Below are positions 6,769-12,666 of a stretch of 12,666 nt of DNA, one piece after another. A program made the position numbers and the translations under genes. The notes below the pieces were generated by a model, which made no database searches, had not been told where the DNA came from, and saw only the letters and a program-made list of their open reading frames with translations. The stretch's first letter is position 1, and the number at the start of each line of letters is the position of its first letter. This DNA is from Phycisphaerales bacterium (GTDB lineage: Bacteria; Planctomycetota; Phycisphaerae; Phycisphaerales; UBA1924). The stretch lies in contig JAUXUZ010000414.1 in NCBI GenBank assembly GCA_030680655.1, positions 1-12,666 on the forward strand, read 5' to 3'.

Positions 6769-7044
6769 ATGCCTTTCGTCTGCCACTTTACCGGCAAGAA
6801 ATCGTCCTTCGGCAAGCAGCGCGCCTGGCGCGGCCAGAAGGTTGTCAAGGGCGGCTTCGGCCTCAAGCCCACCGGCATCACCCGGCGCAAGTTCCGCCCG
6901 AACCTCCAGAAGGTGACGGCGATCATCGACGGCCAGGCGACGACGATCATGGCGTCGGCCAAGGCGATCAAGCAGGGCCTGGTCGTCAAGCCCCTGAAGC
7001 GCCGCGACGGGTACACCAGGCTCCAGAAGGCCGGCAAGGCCTGA
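6769..7044 (+). CDS. rpmB: 50S ribosomal protein L28
   Basis: 91 aa, basic, the expected size. L28 is a component of the large ribosomal subunit. Diagnostic parts are CHFTGKKSSFGKQRAW near the N-terminus (family pattern C-x-x-TGK), the core RRKFRPNLQKVTAIIDGQ (the near-universal F-x-PNLQKV), and the C-terminal SAKAIKQGLV, matching the usual VSAKAL segment. Only one Cys is present here (Cys5), so this is not the four-cysteine zinc-binding form. ATG 6769 has GGAG (6758-6761) at a 7-nt spacer; a TTG two codons upstream is rejected. The gene forms a single unit with its own promoter and terminator. Confidence 0.95.
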   Translation: MPFVCHFTGKKSSFGKQRAWRGQKVVKGGFGLKPTGITRRKFRPNLQKVTAIIDGQATTIMASAKAIKQGLVVKPLKRRDGYTRLQKAGKA

Positions 7045-7050
7045 GCCGAG

Positions 7051-7080
7051 AGGCATCAGCCAACAGCCATCAGGCATCAG
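7051..7080. repeat. Short imperfect direct repeats (GGCATCAG type)
   Basis: AGGCATCAG occurs at 7051-7059 and 7072-7080, with a third copy AGCCATCAG at 7065-7073 (one mismatch, overlapping the last copy by two bases). They lie between the rpmB stop and its terminator. The copies are too short and too few to be a CRISPR array; a small slippage-derived repeat is the simplest reading. Confidence 0.4.
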
Positions 7081-7091
7081 TGAAGACCACG

Positions 7092-7120
7092 CAGCCCCGC
7101 TCCGCGGGGCTGTTTCATTT
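7092..7120 (+). terminator. Strong intrinsic terminator of rpmB
   Basis: A perfect 9-bp GC-rich stem: CAGCCCCGC (7092-7100) pairs with GCGGGGCTG (7104-7112) around a TCC loop, followed by TTTCATTT. It ends the rpmB transcript just before the mcsA promoter. Confidence 0.8.
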
Positions 7121-7133
7121 CCGCACTGATCCC

Positions 7134-7161
7134 TTGTGCCTGTTCCCGGATGCCTTACACT
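7134..7161 (+). promoter_or_regulatory. Promoter of mcsAB with start of transcription at the ATG
   Basis: TTGTGC (7134-7139), a 16-bp spacer, then TACACT (7156-7161). Only CCCCC separates the -10 from the mcsA ATG, so transcription would begin at or next to the A of the start codon and the mRNA would be leaderless. No Shine-Dalgarno sequence is present, in agreement with this. Confidence 0.55.
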
Positions 7162-7166
7162 CCCCC

Positions 7167-7823
7167 ATGAAGTGCGACCGCTGCGAGAGCGAGGCGACGG
7201 TGCACGAGGTGACCATCAAGAGTGGTCGCCGGCACGAGAAGCACCTGTGCGAGCGCTGCGCCGCCGAACAGGGCATCCCCATCAGCAGCAACACCCCCCT
7301 GACCGAACTGCTCTCGCAGTTTGTATCGCTGCAGGCCGCCGCCAAAGAGGCCAAGGGGCAGGCGATCGCGGCGACCGCCGACATGTGCCCGGCCTGTGGG
7401 ATGACGTTCGCCGTCTTCCGCAAGAACGAGAAGCTCGGGTGCATGCACTGCTACACGACGTTCGAGGGGCAGCTGGGGAAGCTGCTTGAGCGCCTGCACG
7501 AGGGCGCAACCCACCACGTCGGCAAGACGCCGCGCCGGCTGTTTGCGGCCTCGACGCGGGGGGCGGGGGGGATTGGCGCTGGCGAGAACGAAGTGTCGGC
7601 GCCGGCACCACGGGTTGGTCCCAAGGTCGTCGTGCTCACCGCGGCGCAGGTCCAGCGCCGCGCAGCGAACCTGAAAAAGAAACTCGACGAGGCCGTCGCG
7701 CTGGAGCAGTACGAGAAGGCGGCGCAGATCCGCGACGAACTGCTCAAGCTCCAGCGGCTGATCGCGCCCGAGTCGCCGGAACCGGGCAGCCCACACGGCC
7801 CGGAAAAGGAGAGCGGCGAGTGA
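7167..7823 (+). CDS. mcsA: McsA-like zinc-finger/UVR-motif activator of arginine kinase
   Basis: 218 aa. In Bacillota McsA binds and activates the arginine kinase McsB in protein quality control. Two zinc-ribbon pairs are visible: Cys3/Cys6 with Cys28/Cys31, and Cys74/Cys77 with Cys92/Cys95. A Gly/Ala/Pro linker follows, then a C-terminal UVR coiled-coil motif (about 169-196, LKKKLDEAVALEQYEKAAQI), as in UvrB/UvrC and McsA. It is longer than Bacillus McsA (about 185 aa), mainly in the linker. The start at ATG 7167 fits the first CxxC at residue 3; a longer in-frame reading from 6606 runs through rpmB in another frame and is rejected. Its stop overlaps the mcsB GTG by four bases. The pairing with mcsB makes the call strong. 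Confidence 0.92.
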   Translation: MKCDRCESEATVHEVTIKSGRRHEKHLCERCAAEQGIPISSNTPLTELLSQFVSLQAAAKEAKGQAIAATADMCPACGMTFAVFRKNEKLGCMHCYTTFEGQLGKLLERLHEGATHHVGKTPRRLFAASTRGAGGIGAGENEVSAPAPRVGPKVVVLTAAQVQRRAANLKKKLDEAVALEQYEKAAQIRDELLKLQRLIAPESPEPGSPHGPEKESGE

Positions 7824-8890
7824 GCGAAGCCGCCACACCCTGGTCGACCGATTCCGCACGGCGCGGGACCGAGTGGCTCACCAGCCAGGGGGCGGAGCCC
7901 GACGTTGTGATCTCCTCACGTGTGCGCCTGGCCCGGAACATCCGGCAGTTCCCCTTCCTGATCAAGTGCAGCGACGCCCAGCGCGAGCAGCTGCTGACGC
8001 TGGTGCGCAGCGGCATCGCGCAGGCGCAGCTGTCGGCGCACGTCCTCTGGGTTGACGTCCACCGGCTGTCGGCGATCGAGCGGATGCTGCTGGTCGAGCG
8101 GCACTTGATCAGCAAGGAGCACGCGAAGGGCGAAACGCCGCGTGGCCTGGCCGTCAGCATCCCCGACGAACGCTTCAGCGTCATGGTCAACGAGGAGGAC
8201 CACCTGCGGCTGCAGGTGATCCGCTCGGGCCTCGCGCTCACCGACGCGTTCAGGCAGGTTGACGAGGCGGACGACCGGCTCGAGGGGCACCTCGACTACG
8301 CCTACTCGTCGCGCTTTGGGTACCTCACCGCTTGCCCGACCAACGTCGGCACCGCCTCGCGGATGAGCGTGATGCTCCACCTCCCCGCGCTGCGACTGCT
8401 GGGAGAGATCGACAAGGTGACGCGGGCCACCAAGGACATGGGCCTTGCGCTGCGAGGCTTCTACGGCGAAGGCTCCGAGGTTGCCGGTGACCTCTACCAG
8501 GTCTCAAACCAGGTCACCCTCGGCAAGCCTGAGTCGATCTTCCTGCACGAGCTCGAGCACGAGATCATCCCCAAGGTCGTGCAGTACGAGCGCCTGGCCC
8601 GGATCGCGCTGCTGGAAAAACGCAGGCGGTACACCGAGGACGCCTGCGCCCGCGCCCTGGGGATCCTCCGCACCGCCCGTCTGCTCACGCCCGATGAAGC
8701 CATGAGCCTGCTGAGCCTCGTGCGCCTGGGTGTGCTGAGCGGCCTGATCGAGGGGTTGAATGAGCAGACCGTCACGCAGTTGTGGGTGCAGGTCCAGCAG
8801 GCCCACCTGCAGCGCGTGGCCGATTGTGAGATGGATCAGCAGAAGCGGCGTGAGCGGCGTGCGGATGTTGTGCGGGAGCGGCTGAAATAG
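7820..8890 (+). CDS. mcsB: Protein-arginine kinase McsB
   Basis: 356 aa, close to Bacillus McsB (about 363). It belongs to the guanidino-kinase superfamily and phosphorylates arginines on proteins, marking them for ClpCP in Bacillota. Landmarks: SSRVRLARN (32-40) for ATP phosphates, VNEEDHLRLQ (Glu125/Glu126), FGYLTACPTNVGT with the conserved active-site-region Cys172, RMSVMLHLPAL, and GFYGEGSEVAGDLYQVSN (213 onward) with the catalytic-loop Glu. The C-terminal domain ends in RRERRA (343-348) where the allosteric RDxxRA phospho-arginine pocket is expected; the Asp is Arg here. GTG 7820 has AGGAG (7807-7811) at an 8-nt spacer and overlaps the mcsA stop, indicating coupled translation. No ctsR or clpC is adjacent. 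Confidence 0.95.
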   Translation: MSEAATPWSTDSARRGTEWLTSQGAEPDVVISSRVRLARNIRQFPFLIKCSDAQREQLLTLVRSGIAQAQLSAHVLWVDVHRLSAIERMLLVERHLISKEHAKGETPRGLAVSIPDERFSVMVNEEDHLRLQVIRSGLALTDAFRQVDEADDRLEGHLDYAYSSRFGYLTACPTNVGTASRMSVMLHLPALRLLGEIDKVTRATKDMGLALRGFYGEGSEVAGDLYQVSNQVTLGKPESIFLHELEHEIIPKVVQYERLARIALLEKRRRYTEDACARALGILRTARLLTPDEAMSLLSLVRLGVLSGLIEGLNEQTVTQLWVQVQQAHLQRVADCEMDQQKRRERRADVVRERLK

Positions 8891-8891
8891 G

Positions 8892-8919
8892 ACTCTGTAC
8901 CCCCCGCAAGGGCCAGAGT
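8892..8919 (+). terminator. Hairpin after mcsB, weak terminator candidate
   Basis: ACTCTG (8892-8897) pairs with CAGAGT (8914-8919), with an inner CCC/GGG stem closed by a GCAA tetraloop (8903-8912). It starts two bases after the mcsB stop but has no T-run. It may protect the mRNA 3' end or be a Rho-linked end; direct intrinsic termination is doubtful. Confidence 0.4.
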
Positions 8920-8950
8920 AAGTGGCCGCCCGAATTCGTCGATCGTCAGG

Positions 8951-8956
8951 TATACT
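8951..8956 (+). promoter_or_regulatory. -10 element directly before the epimerase gene
   Basis: TATACT (five of six matches to TATAAT) ends 7 nt before ATG 8964, which places the transcription start at the start codon. No good -35 hexamer is seen at 16-18 bp (sequence around 8928-8934 is CGCCCGA), and there is no Shine-Dalgarno sequence, so a leaderless mRNA is the likely reading. Confidence 0.45.
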
Positions 8957-8963
8957 GCTCGCC

Positions 8964-9797
8964 ATGCCCGGTCCGCTGGCCACCACCGTGCCCTTCGGCT
9001 TTGACTTTGACCCCGCGCGGTTCATGCGGGCGTACGGGGCGCTCGGCACGCGGCAGGTGCAGTTCTACCGCAACGAAGCCAAGCCGCCGACAACCGCCGA
9101 AGCGCTCGCCGCGGCGCGGAGCGCTGAGCAGGCGTACGACTCGATCCACGGCGTGTTCGGAGAGCACCTTGACCCGACCGGGCCCGACCCGATGCACGTT
9201 GACAAGTGCGTCGCCATCTACGAGCAGGAGGCCAGGCTTGCGCTCGACCTTGGGGGACCAAAGGTCGTCGTGCACCCGTCCGGCTGGACGCCAGGGCGCA
9301 AGGAACTGACCAGGCAGCAGGCGGCTGAGTCGGCCGTGCCCCGCCGCCCCCGCCTGGACGCGTTCATGCGCAGGCTCGCCGAGATCGGCGAGCGCCTCGG
9401 GGTGACCTACCTGATCGAGAACCAGCCGTACAACTGCTACCTCGGGCACGATCCGGTTGGACTGGCCGCGCAGATCGCCGCCGTCGGCTCGGGGCGCATC
9501 CGCATGTGCTTCGATACCGGGCACGCGCACATCACCGCCGACGTCTACCGCTCGCTTCAGTCGTGCGCACCCGTCATCGATTACCTGCACATCCACGACA
9601 ACAACGGCACGGTCGATGCCCACCTGATGCCCGGAGCGCCCGGCGGCACGATCGACTGGCCGCGGTTCGGCGAAGCGCTGCGCGAGAGCGGCCTGACCGC
9701 TCCGAGGATGCTCGAGGTCTTCGAGACCGAAACCGCCGTCGAAACCCGGGCTGAACAGGGATTTGGCCGCACGCTCGGCCAGTGGCTGGATTGCTGA
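8964..9797 (+). CDS. Xylose-isomerase-like TIM-barrel sugar isomerase/epimerase
   Basis: 277 aa from ATG 8964. The fold family comprises metal-dependent TIM barrels that isomerise or epimerise small sugars or hydrolyse phosphodiesters (endonuclease IV type). Metal-site motifs appear in the family order: Glu152 in LIENQPY, Asp184 and His187 in CFDTGHAH, His211 in YLHIHDNNG, and Glu251 near the end in MLEVFE. A Glu-Asp-His-Glu set is what tagatose/psicose 3-epimerase-type enzymes use for Mn or Co. HLMPGAPGGTIDW is also typical of the sugar branch. The substrate cannot be told. An upstream GTG at 8922 would add 14 residues but has no ribosome binding site, and the -10 element would lie inside the gene, so ATG 8964 is preferred. 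It probably forms its own transcription unit, with the ComF-like gene 42 bp downstream. Confidence 0.87.
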   Translation: MPGPLATTVPFGFDFDPARFMRAYGALGTRQVQFYRNEAKPPTTAEALAAARSAEQAYDSIHGVFGEHLDPTGPDPMHVDKCVAIYEQEARLALDLGGPKVVVHPSGWTPGRKELTRQQAAESAVPRRPRLDAFMRRLAEIGERLGVTYLIENQPYNCYLGHDPVGLAAQIAAVGSGRIRMCFDTGHAHITADVYRSLQSCAPVIDYLHIHDNNGTVDAHLMPGAPGGTIDWPRFGEALRESGLTAPRMLEVFETETAVETRAEQGFGRTLGQWLDC

Positions 9798-9839
9798 GCA
9801 GCCGACCACGCCGACCGCCGCGTGCCCGGACCCCAATGC

Positions 9840-10808
9840 ATGGATTCAGCAGACGCCCAAGCCGATCGCGGGAATGCGCAAAGCGGTGGGGGGCGGAAGC
9901 CGATCACGAAGCCGCAACGATTTGTATGGCCGCCGCGGCCGATCGCAGGGCCCGATCGTGCCGAAGGTACGGCCGCTGGCGGGGCTGAGCTTGCGGCGGT
10001 GGGGGTGCCCCTCTCGGCCTGGGAACAGTTTGAGCGCGAGTGGTTAGGCGTGACAACGCCACCGCTGGCACGGCGCCTCGCCGAGGCTGGCGTGGCACCC
10101 GACGCGATCAACACGTTCTGCTGGCGCTGCGCCCGAACCATCGGCCCGTTCGAGACCGACGCGCACGGGTGCTCGAAGTGCCGCTCAACGCGCCCCCCCT
10201 GGACGCGGTTTGTGCGGCTCGCTGAGTATGCGCCGCCGTGGGATCGGATCGTTCAGGACGCCAAATTCACGCGCTGGCCCAGGTTGAGCGTTGACCTTGG
10301 GCGGCTGCTCGGGCGGCAGATCGCCGCCGCTGTCCCGGACCTGCACGACCGCCCGACCGTTGTGGTGCCGGTGCCGACGAACATCTGGCGCCGGCTGGGC
10401 AGGGGCACGGACCACTCGTTGAACATCGCCCGCGGCGTGGCGCGAGAGCTGCGTCTGCCGGTTCGCACGCTGCTGACGCGCGCACGACGGCCGGAGCAAT
10501 CGCGCCTCTCCAGGACCGATCGGGCGACCAACCTGCGCGGCTCAATGGGCCGGGCCCGGCTCGATGCACTGTGGGCCGCGACCGGCTGGACGCGGGGCGC
10601 CAAATGGCCCTCGGCGGCGGCGGTTTGGGGCGCGGAAAGTGCGGGGAGCGCGGGAACGGCGCGGTTGATCGTCGTGGATGACATTTCGACGACGGGCGCA
10701 ACGATGAACGAAGCCTGCCGGGCGGCGCGACAAGTCTGTAAGTCCTTGTCCACTAAGGAGTTAGAGATTGTTGCGGGGGCGATTTGTCGCACGGAGGAGG
10801 CGAGATGA
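9840..10808 (+). CDS. ComF-family phosphoribosyltransferase-like protein
   Basis: 322 aa from ATG 9840. ComF proteins combine an N-terminal zinc ribbon with a PRPP-binding type I phosphoribosyltransferase fold; in naturally competent bacteria ComFC is linked to DNA uptake, but its chemistry is unclear. Visible here: a four-Cys ribbon (Cys94/Cys97, Cys111/Cys114), then VVVPVPTNIWRRLGRGTDHS, the family pattern of spaced Arg, Gln, Leu and Arg with R-x-x-N-x-x-G (QSRLSRTDRATNLRGSM), and the PRPP loop LIVVDDISTTGATMNEA (Asp280/Asp281). It is longer than usual (about 190-250 aa) because of a ~90-residue low-complexity N-terminal extension rich in Gly, Ala and Pro. The start is uncertain: GTG 9822 is an alternative, and a later start would remove the extension. 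Other competence genes are not in view. Confidence 0.82.
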   Translation: MDSADAQADRGNAQSGGGRKPITKPQRFVWPPRPIAGPDRAEGTAAGGAELAAVGVPLSAWEQFEREWLGVTTPPLARRLAEAGVAPDAINTFCWRCARTIGPFETDAHGCSKCRSTRPPWTRFVRLAEYAPPWDRIVQDAKFTRWPRLSVDLGRLLGRQIAAAVPDLHDRPTVVVPVPTNIWRRLGRGTDHSLNIARGVARELRLPVRTLLTRARRPEQSRLSRTDRATNLRGSMGRARLDALWAATGWTRGAKWPSAAAVWGAESAGSAGTARLIVVDDISTTGATMNEACRAARQVCKSLSTKELEIVAGAICRTEEAR

Positions 10809-11038
10809 GCCGGCCCAGGCAGGGTGCAACCAGGAGGTTCCACTGCGGTGAAATGACCTGTCTTGCGGAGAATGTCAGGGTTTCGGTTGGGGAGGAGCGG
10901 TGGAGGGGGTGTGGAAAATCTGCAGAAGGAGCGATCGGCGCGAGTTTTTGGTTCGGGCGGCTTGACCGGGGAGGGGGAGGGACTATCATCTTGACCCCAC
11001 CGGACGAAGGTTTGGCGGGGCCCGGCTGCTGCCGGTGA
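10805..11038 (+). CDS. Possible small overlapping ORF after the ComF-like gene
   Basis: 77 codons starting in an ATGA overlap with the ComF stop, preceded by GGAGGAGG (10793-10800), one of the strongest ribosome binding sites in the window. The product has five Cys, many Gly and Arg, no recognisable domain and poor codon bias, and the 16S rRNA promoter lies inside it (10962-10989). It is either a real small coupled gene or a chance open frame with the GGAGGAGG unrelated. Coding status is uncertain. Confidence 0.25.
   Translation: MSRPRQGATRRFHCGEMTCLAENVRVSVGEERWRGCGKSAEGAIGASFWFGRLDRGGGGTIILTPPDEGLAGPGCCR
10962..10989 (+). promoter_or_regulatory. Ribosomal RNA operon promoter
   Basis: TTGACC (10962-10967, five of six), a 16-bp G-rich spacer, then TATCAT (10984-10989, five of six) is the best sigma-70-type match in the window. 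It lies about 390 bp before mature 16S. Transcription would start near 10996. A second TTGACC at 10991 has no matching -10. A DnaA-box-like TGTGGAAAA sits upstream at 10910-10918. Confidence 0.65.
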
Positions 11039-11050
11039 ACTCTTTTGAAA
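11039..11050 (+). promoter_or_regulatory. boxA-like antitermination site in rRNA leader
   Basis: ACTCTTTTGAAA followed by GTGAACAG resembles the rRNA leader boxA (E. coli TGCTCTTTAACA; many phyla have CTCTTTGAAAAnTGAACAG here). NusB/NusE bind this RNA so that polymerase reads through the untranslated operon. It is about 45 nt after the predicted transcription start, a normal distance. Confidence 0.5.
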
Positions 11051-11240
11051 GTGAACAGTTGGGTCGTCCGCGAGAGTGCGCGGCCTGGCAAGTGGGTTCG
11101 TACCACGGCTCTGAACGAGCCAGCCAAGGTCGTATAAAGTCTTCTCCGCTTCACAGCGGGGAAAGATGAACTCATCGCGACGATGATATGCGCTTGATAG
11201 CCCTTAAAGTTTGAAAGCAAATTGAGTTGTGAGTTCAGCT

Positions 11241-11298
11241 ACAACCGGCGGAAAGCCTCCGCCGGCTCACGGTGAAAGCCGTGAGGCAGACCGGTTGT
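11241..11298 (+). other. Multibranch RNA element in the rRNA leader
   Basis: Outer stem ACAACCGG (11241-11248) with CCGGTTGT (11291-11298) encloses two hairpins: CCGGCGG/CCGCCGG (11245-11251, 11259-11265) and CTCACGG/CCGTGAG (11266-11272, 11279-11285). The first hairpin and the outer stem compete for CCGG 11245-11248. All four arms are perfect, and both loops contain GAAAG/AAAG-like purine runs (AAAGCCT, TGAAAG). Confidence 0.5.
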
Positions 11299-11378
11299 CA
11301 TAAAGCATGGCAACATTAAGAAGCAGGTCATGCTTCCTTCTAGTCAAGACCAGTCCGCAAGGGCTGTTCGACGATAAA

Positions 11379-12666
<1,288 letters not shown>

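Larger units (their letters stand above)
10996..11378 (+). other. Structured 5' leader of the rRNA precursor
   Basis: About 380 nt between the rRNA promoter and mature 16S, with no gene. It holds a boxA-like site and a chain of hairpins: GTGG/CCAC (11092-11106), GGCTC/GAGCC around TGAAC (11107-11121), TCTCCGCT/AGCGGGGA around TCAC (11143-11162), a multibranch element (11241-11298), and two mutually exclusive stems at 11303-11336 (AAGCATG/CATGCTT or GAAGCA/TGCTTC). Such leaders guide RNA polymerase antitermination, ribosome assembly and RNase processing; the partner of the 16S-flanking processing stem would lie beyond the window. Confidence 0.6.

Noticed and set aside
7051..7080. GGCATCAG repeats as a possible CRISPR or regulatory array
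   Set aside because: Three short imperfect copies, two of them overlapping, without regular spacers; too little for a CRISPR array, and kept only as a minor repeat.
6606..7823. A single 405-aa open frame covering rpmB in another frame and mcsA
   Set aside because: The N-terminal 187 residues are an out-of-frame reading of the intergenic DNA and of rpmB. McsA family similarity begins exactly at ATG 7167, and a terminator and promoter lie in between.
8922..8963. Upstream GTG start for the epimerase gene
   Set aside because: No ribosome binding site, and the TATACT element would lie within the coding region; the added residues (MAARIRRSSGILLA) are not family-like.
10910..10918. DnaA-box-like TGTGGAAAA upstream of the rRNA promoter
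   Set aside because: A one-mismatch nonamer is expected by chance now and then; there is no cluster, and its distance from dnaA gives no supporting context. Noted only in the promoter entry.

Overview
The window is a GC-rich (by eye roughly 70% in the protein-coding part) bacterial chromosome segment. Nearly every gene is on the + strand, and it runs into the first ~1290 nt of a 16S rRNA gene. The 16S carries signatures I associate with Planctomycetota, most likely the Phycisphaerae side: a CTGC ending at the EUB338 probe site, CAAAGAAATTGACGG instead of CAAATGAATTGACGG, GGCTCAATTCG, TTAACGAGCGCAACC, and shortened 5' variable helices. This assignment is by recognition only; no database comparison was possible.

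Layout. (1) 1-537, minus strand: the start of a secreted protein of unknown function, cut by the window edge, with a recognisable promoter behind it. (2) 679-1752: a two-lobed GNAT acetyltransferase-like protein. (3) 1753-2153: a 401-bp gene-free stretch before dnaA with a near-consensus DnaA box, an AT tract and two imperfect hairpins; it may be dnaA control DNA or part of an origin. (4) 2154-6628: dnaA (probable TTG start), an alanine-rich HEAT-like exported protein and a DegT/DnrJ/EryC1-type PLP aminotransferase, tightly packed (24-bp gap, then an ATGA overlap), ending in a hairpin terminator. (5) 6680-7120: a self-contained rpmB (ribosomal protein L28) unit with its own promoter and a strong intrinsic terminator. 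(6) 7134-8890: mcsA-mcsB, encoding a zinc-finger/UVR adaptor and a protein-arginine kinase, overlapping by 4 nt and apparently transcribed without a leader. (7) 8964-9797: a xylose-isomerase-like TIM-barrel sugar isomerase/epimerase, also with a -10 element right before its ATG. (8) 9840-10808: a ComF-type phosphoribosyltransferase, followed by a possible small overlapping ORF. (9) 10962-12666: rRNA promoter, structured leader with a boxA-like site, and the 5' part of 16S rRNA.

How the genes relate. Replication initiation (dnaA), ribosome components (rpmB, 16S) and protein quality control (mcsAB) sit together as separate short transcription units. There is no dnaN/recF after dnaA and no ctsR/clpC beside mcsAB, so the Bacillota-style neighbourhoods are absent. 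The recurring promoter form is TTGnnn, 16-17 bp, then TACACT/AATACT/TATCAT.

I see no clearly new multi-gene system. The most interesting signals are a paired A506-U525 substitution in the nearly universal 530-loop pseudoknot of the 16S rRNA, a divergent DnaA DNA-recognition signature (RPNHSTV) together with the structured DNA in front of dnaA, a multibranch RNA element in the rRNA leader, leaderless starts, and a McsB whose C-terminal phospho-arginine sensor motif has lost its Asp.
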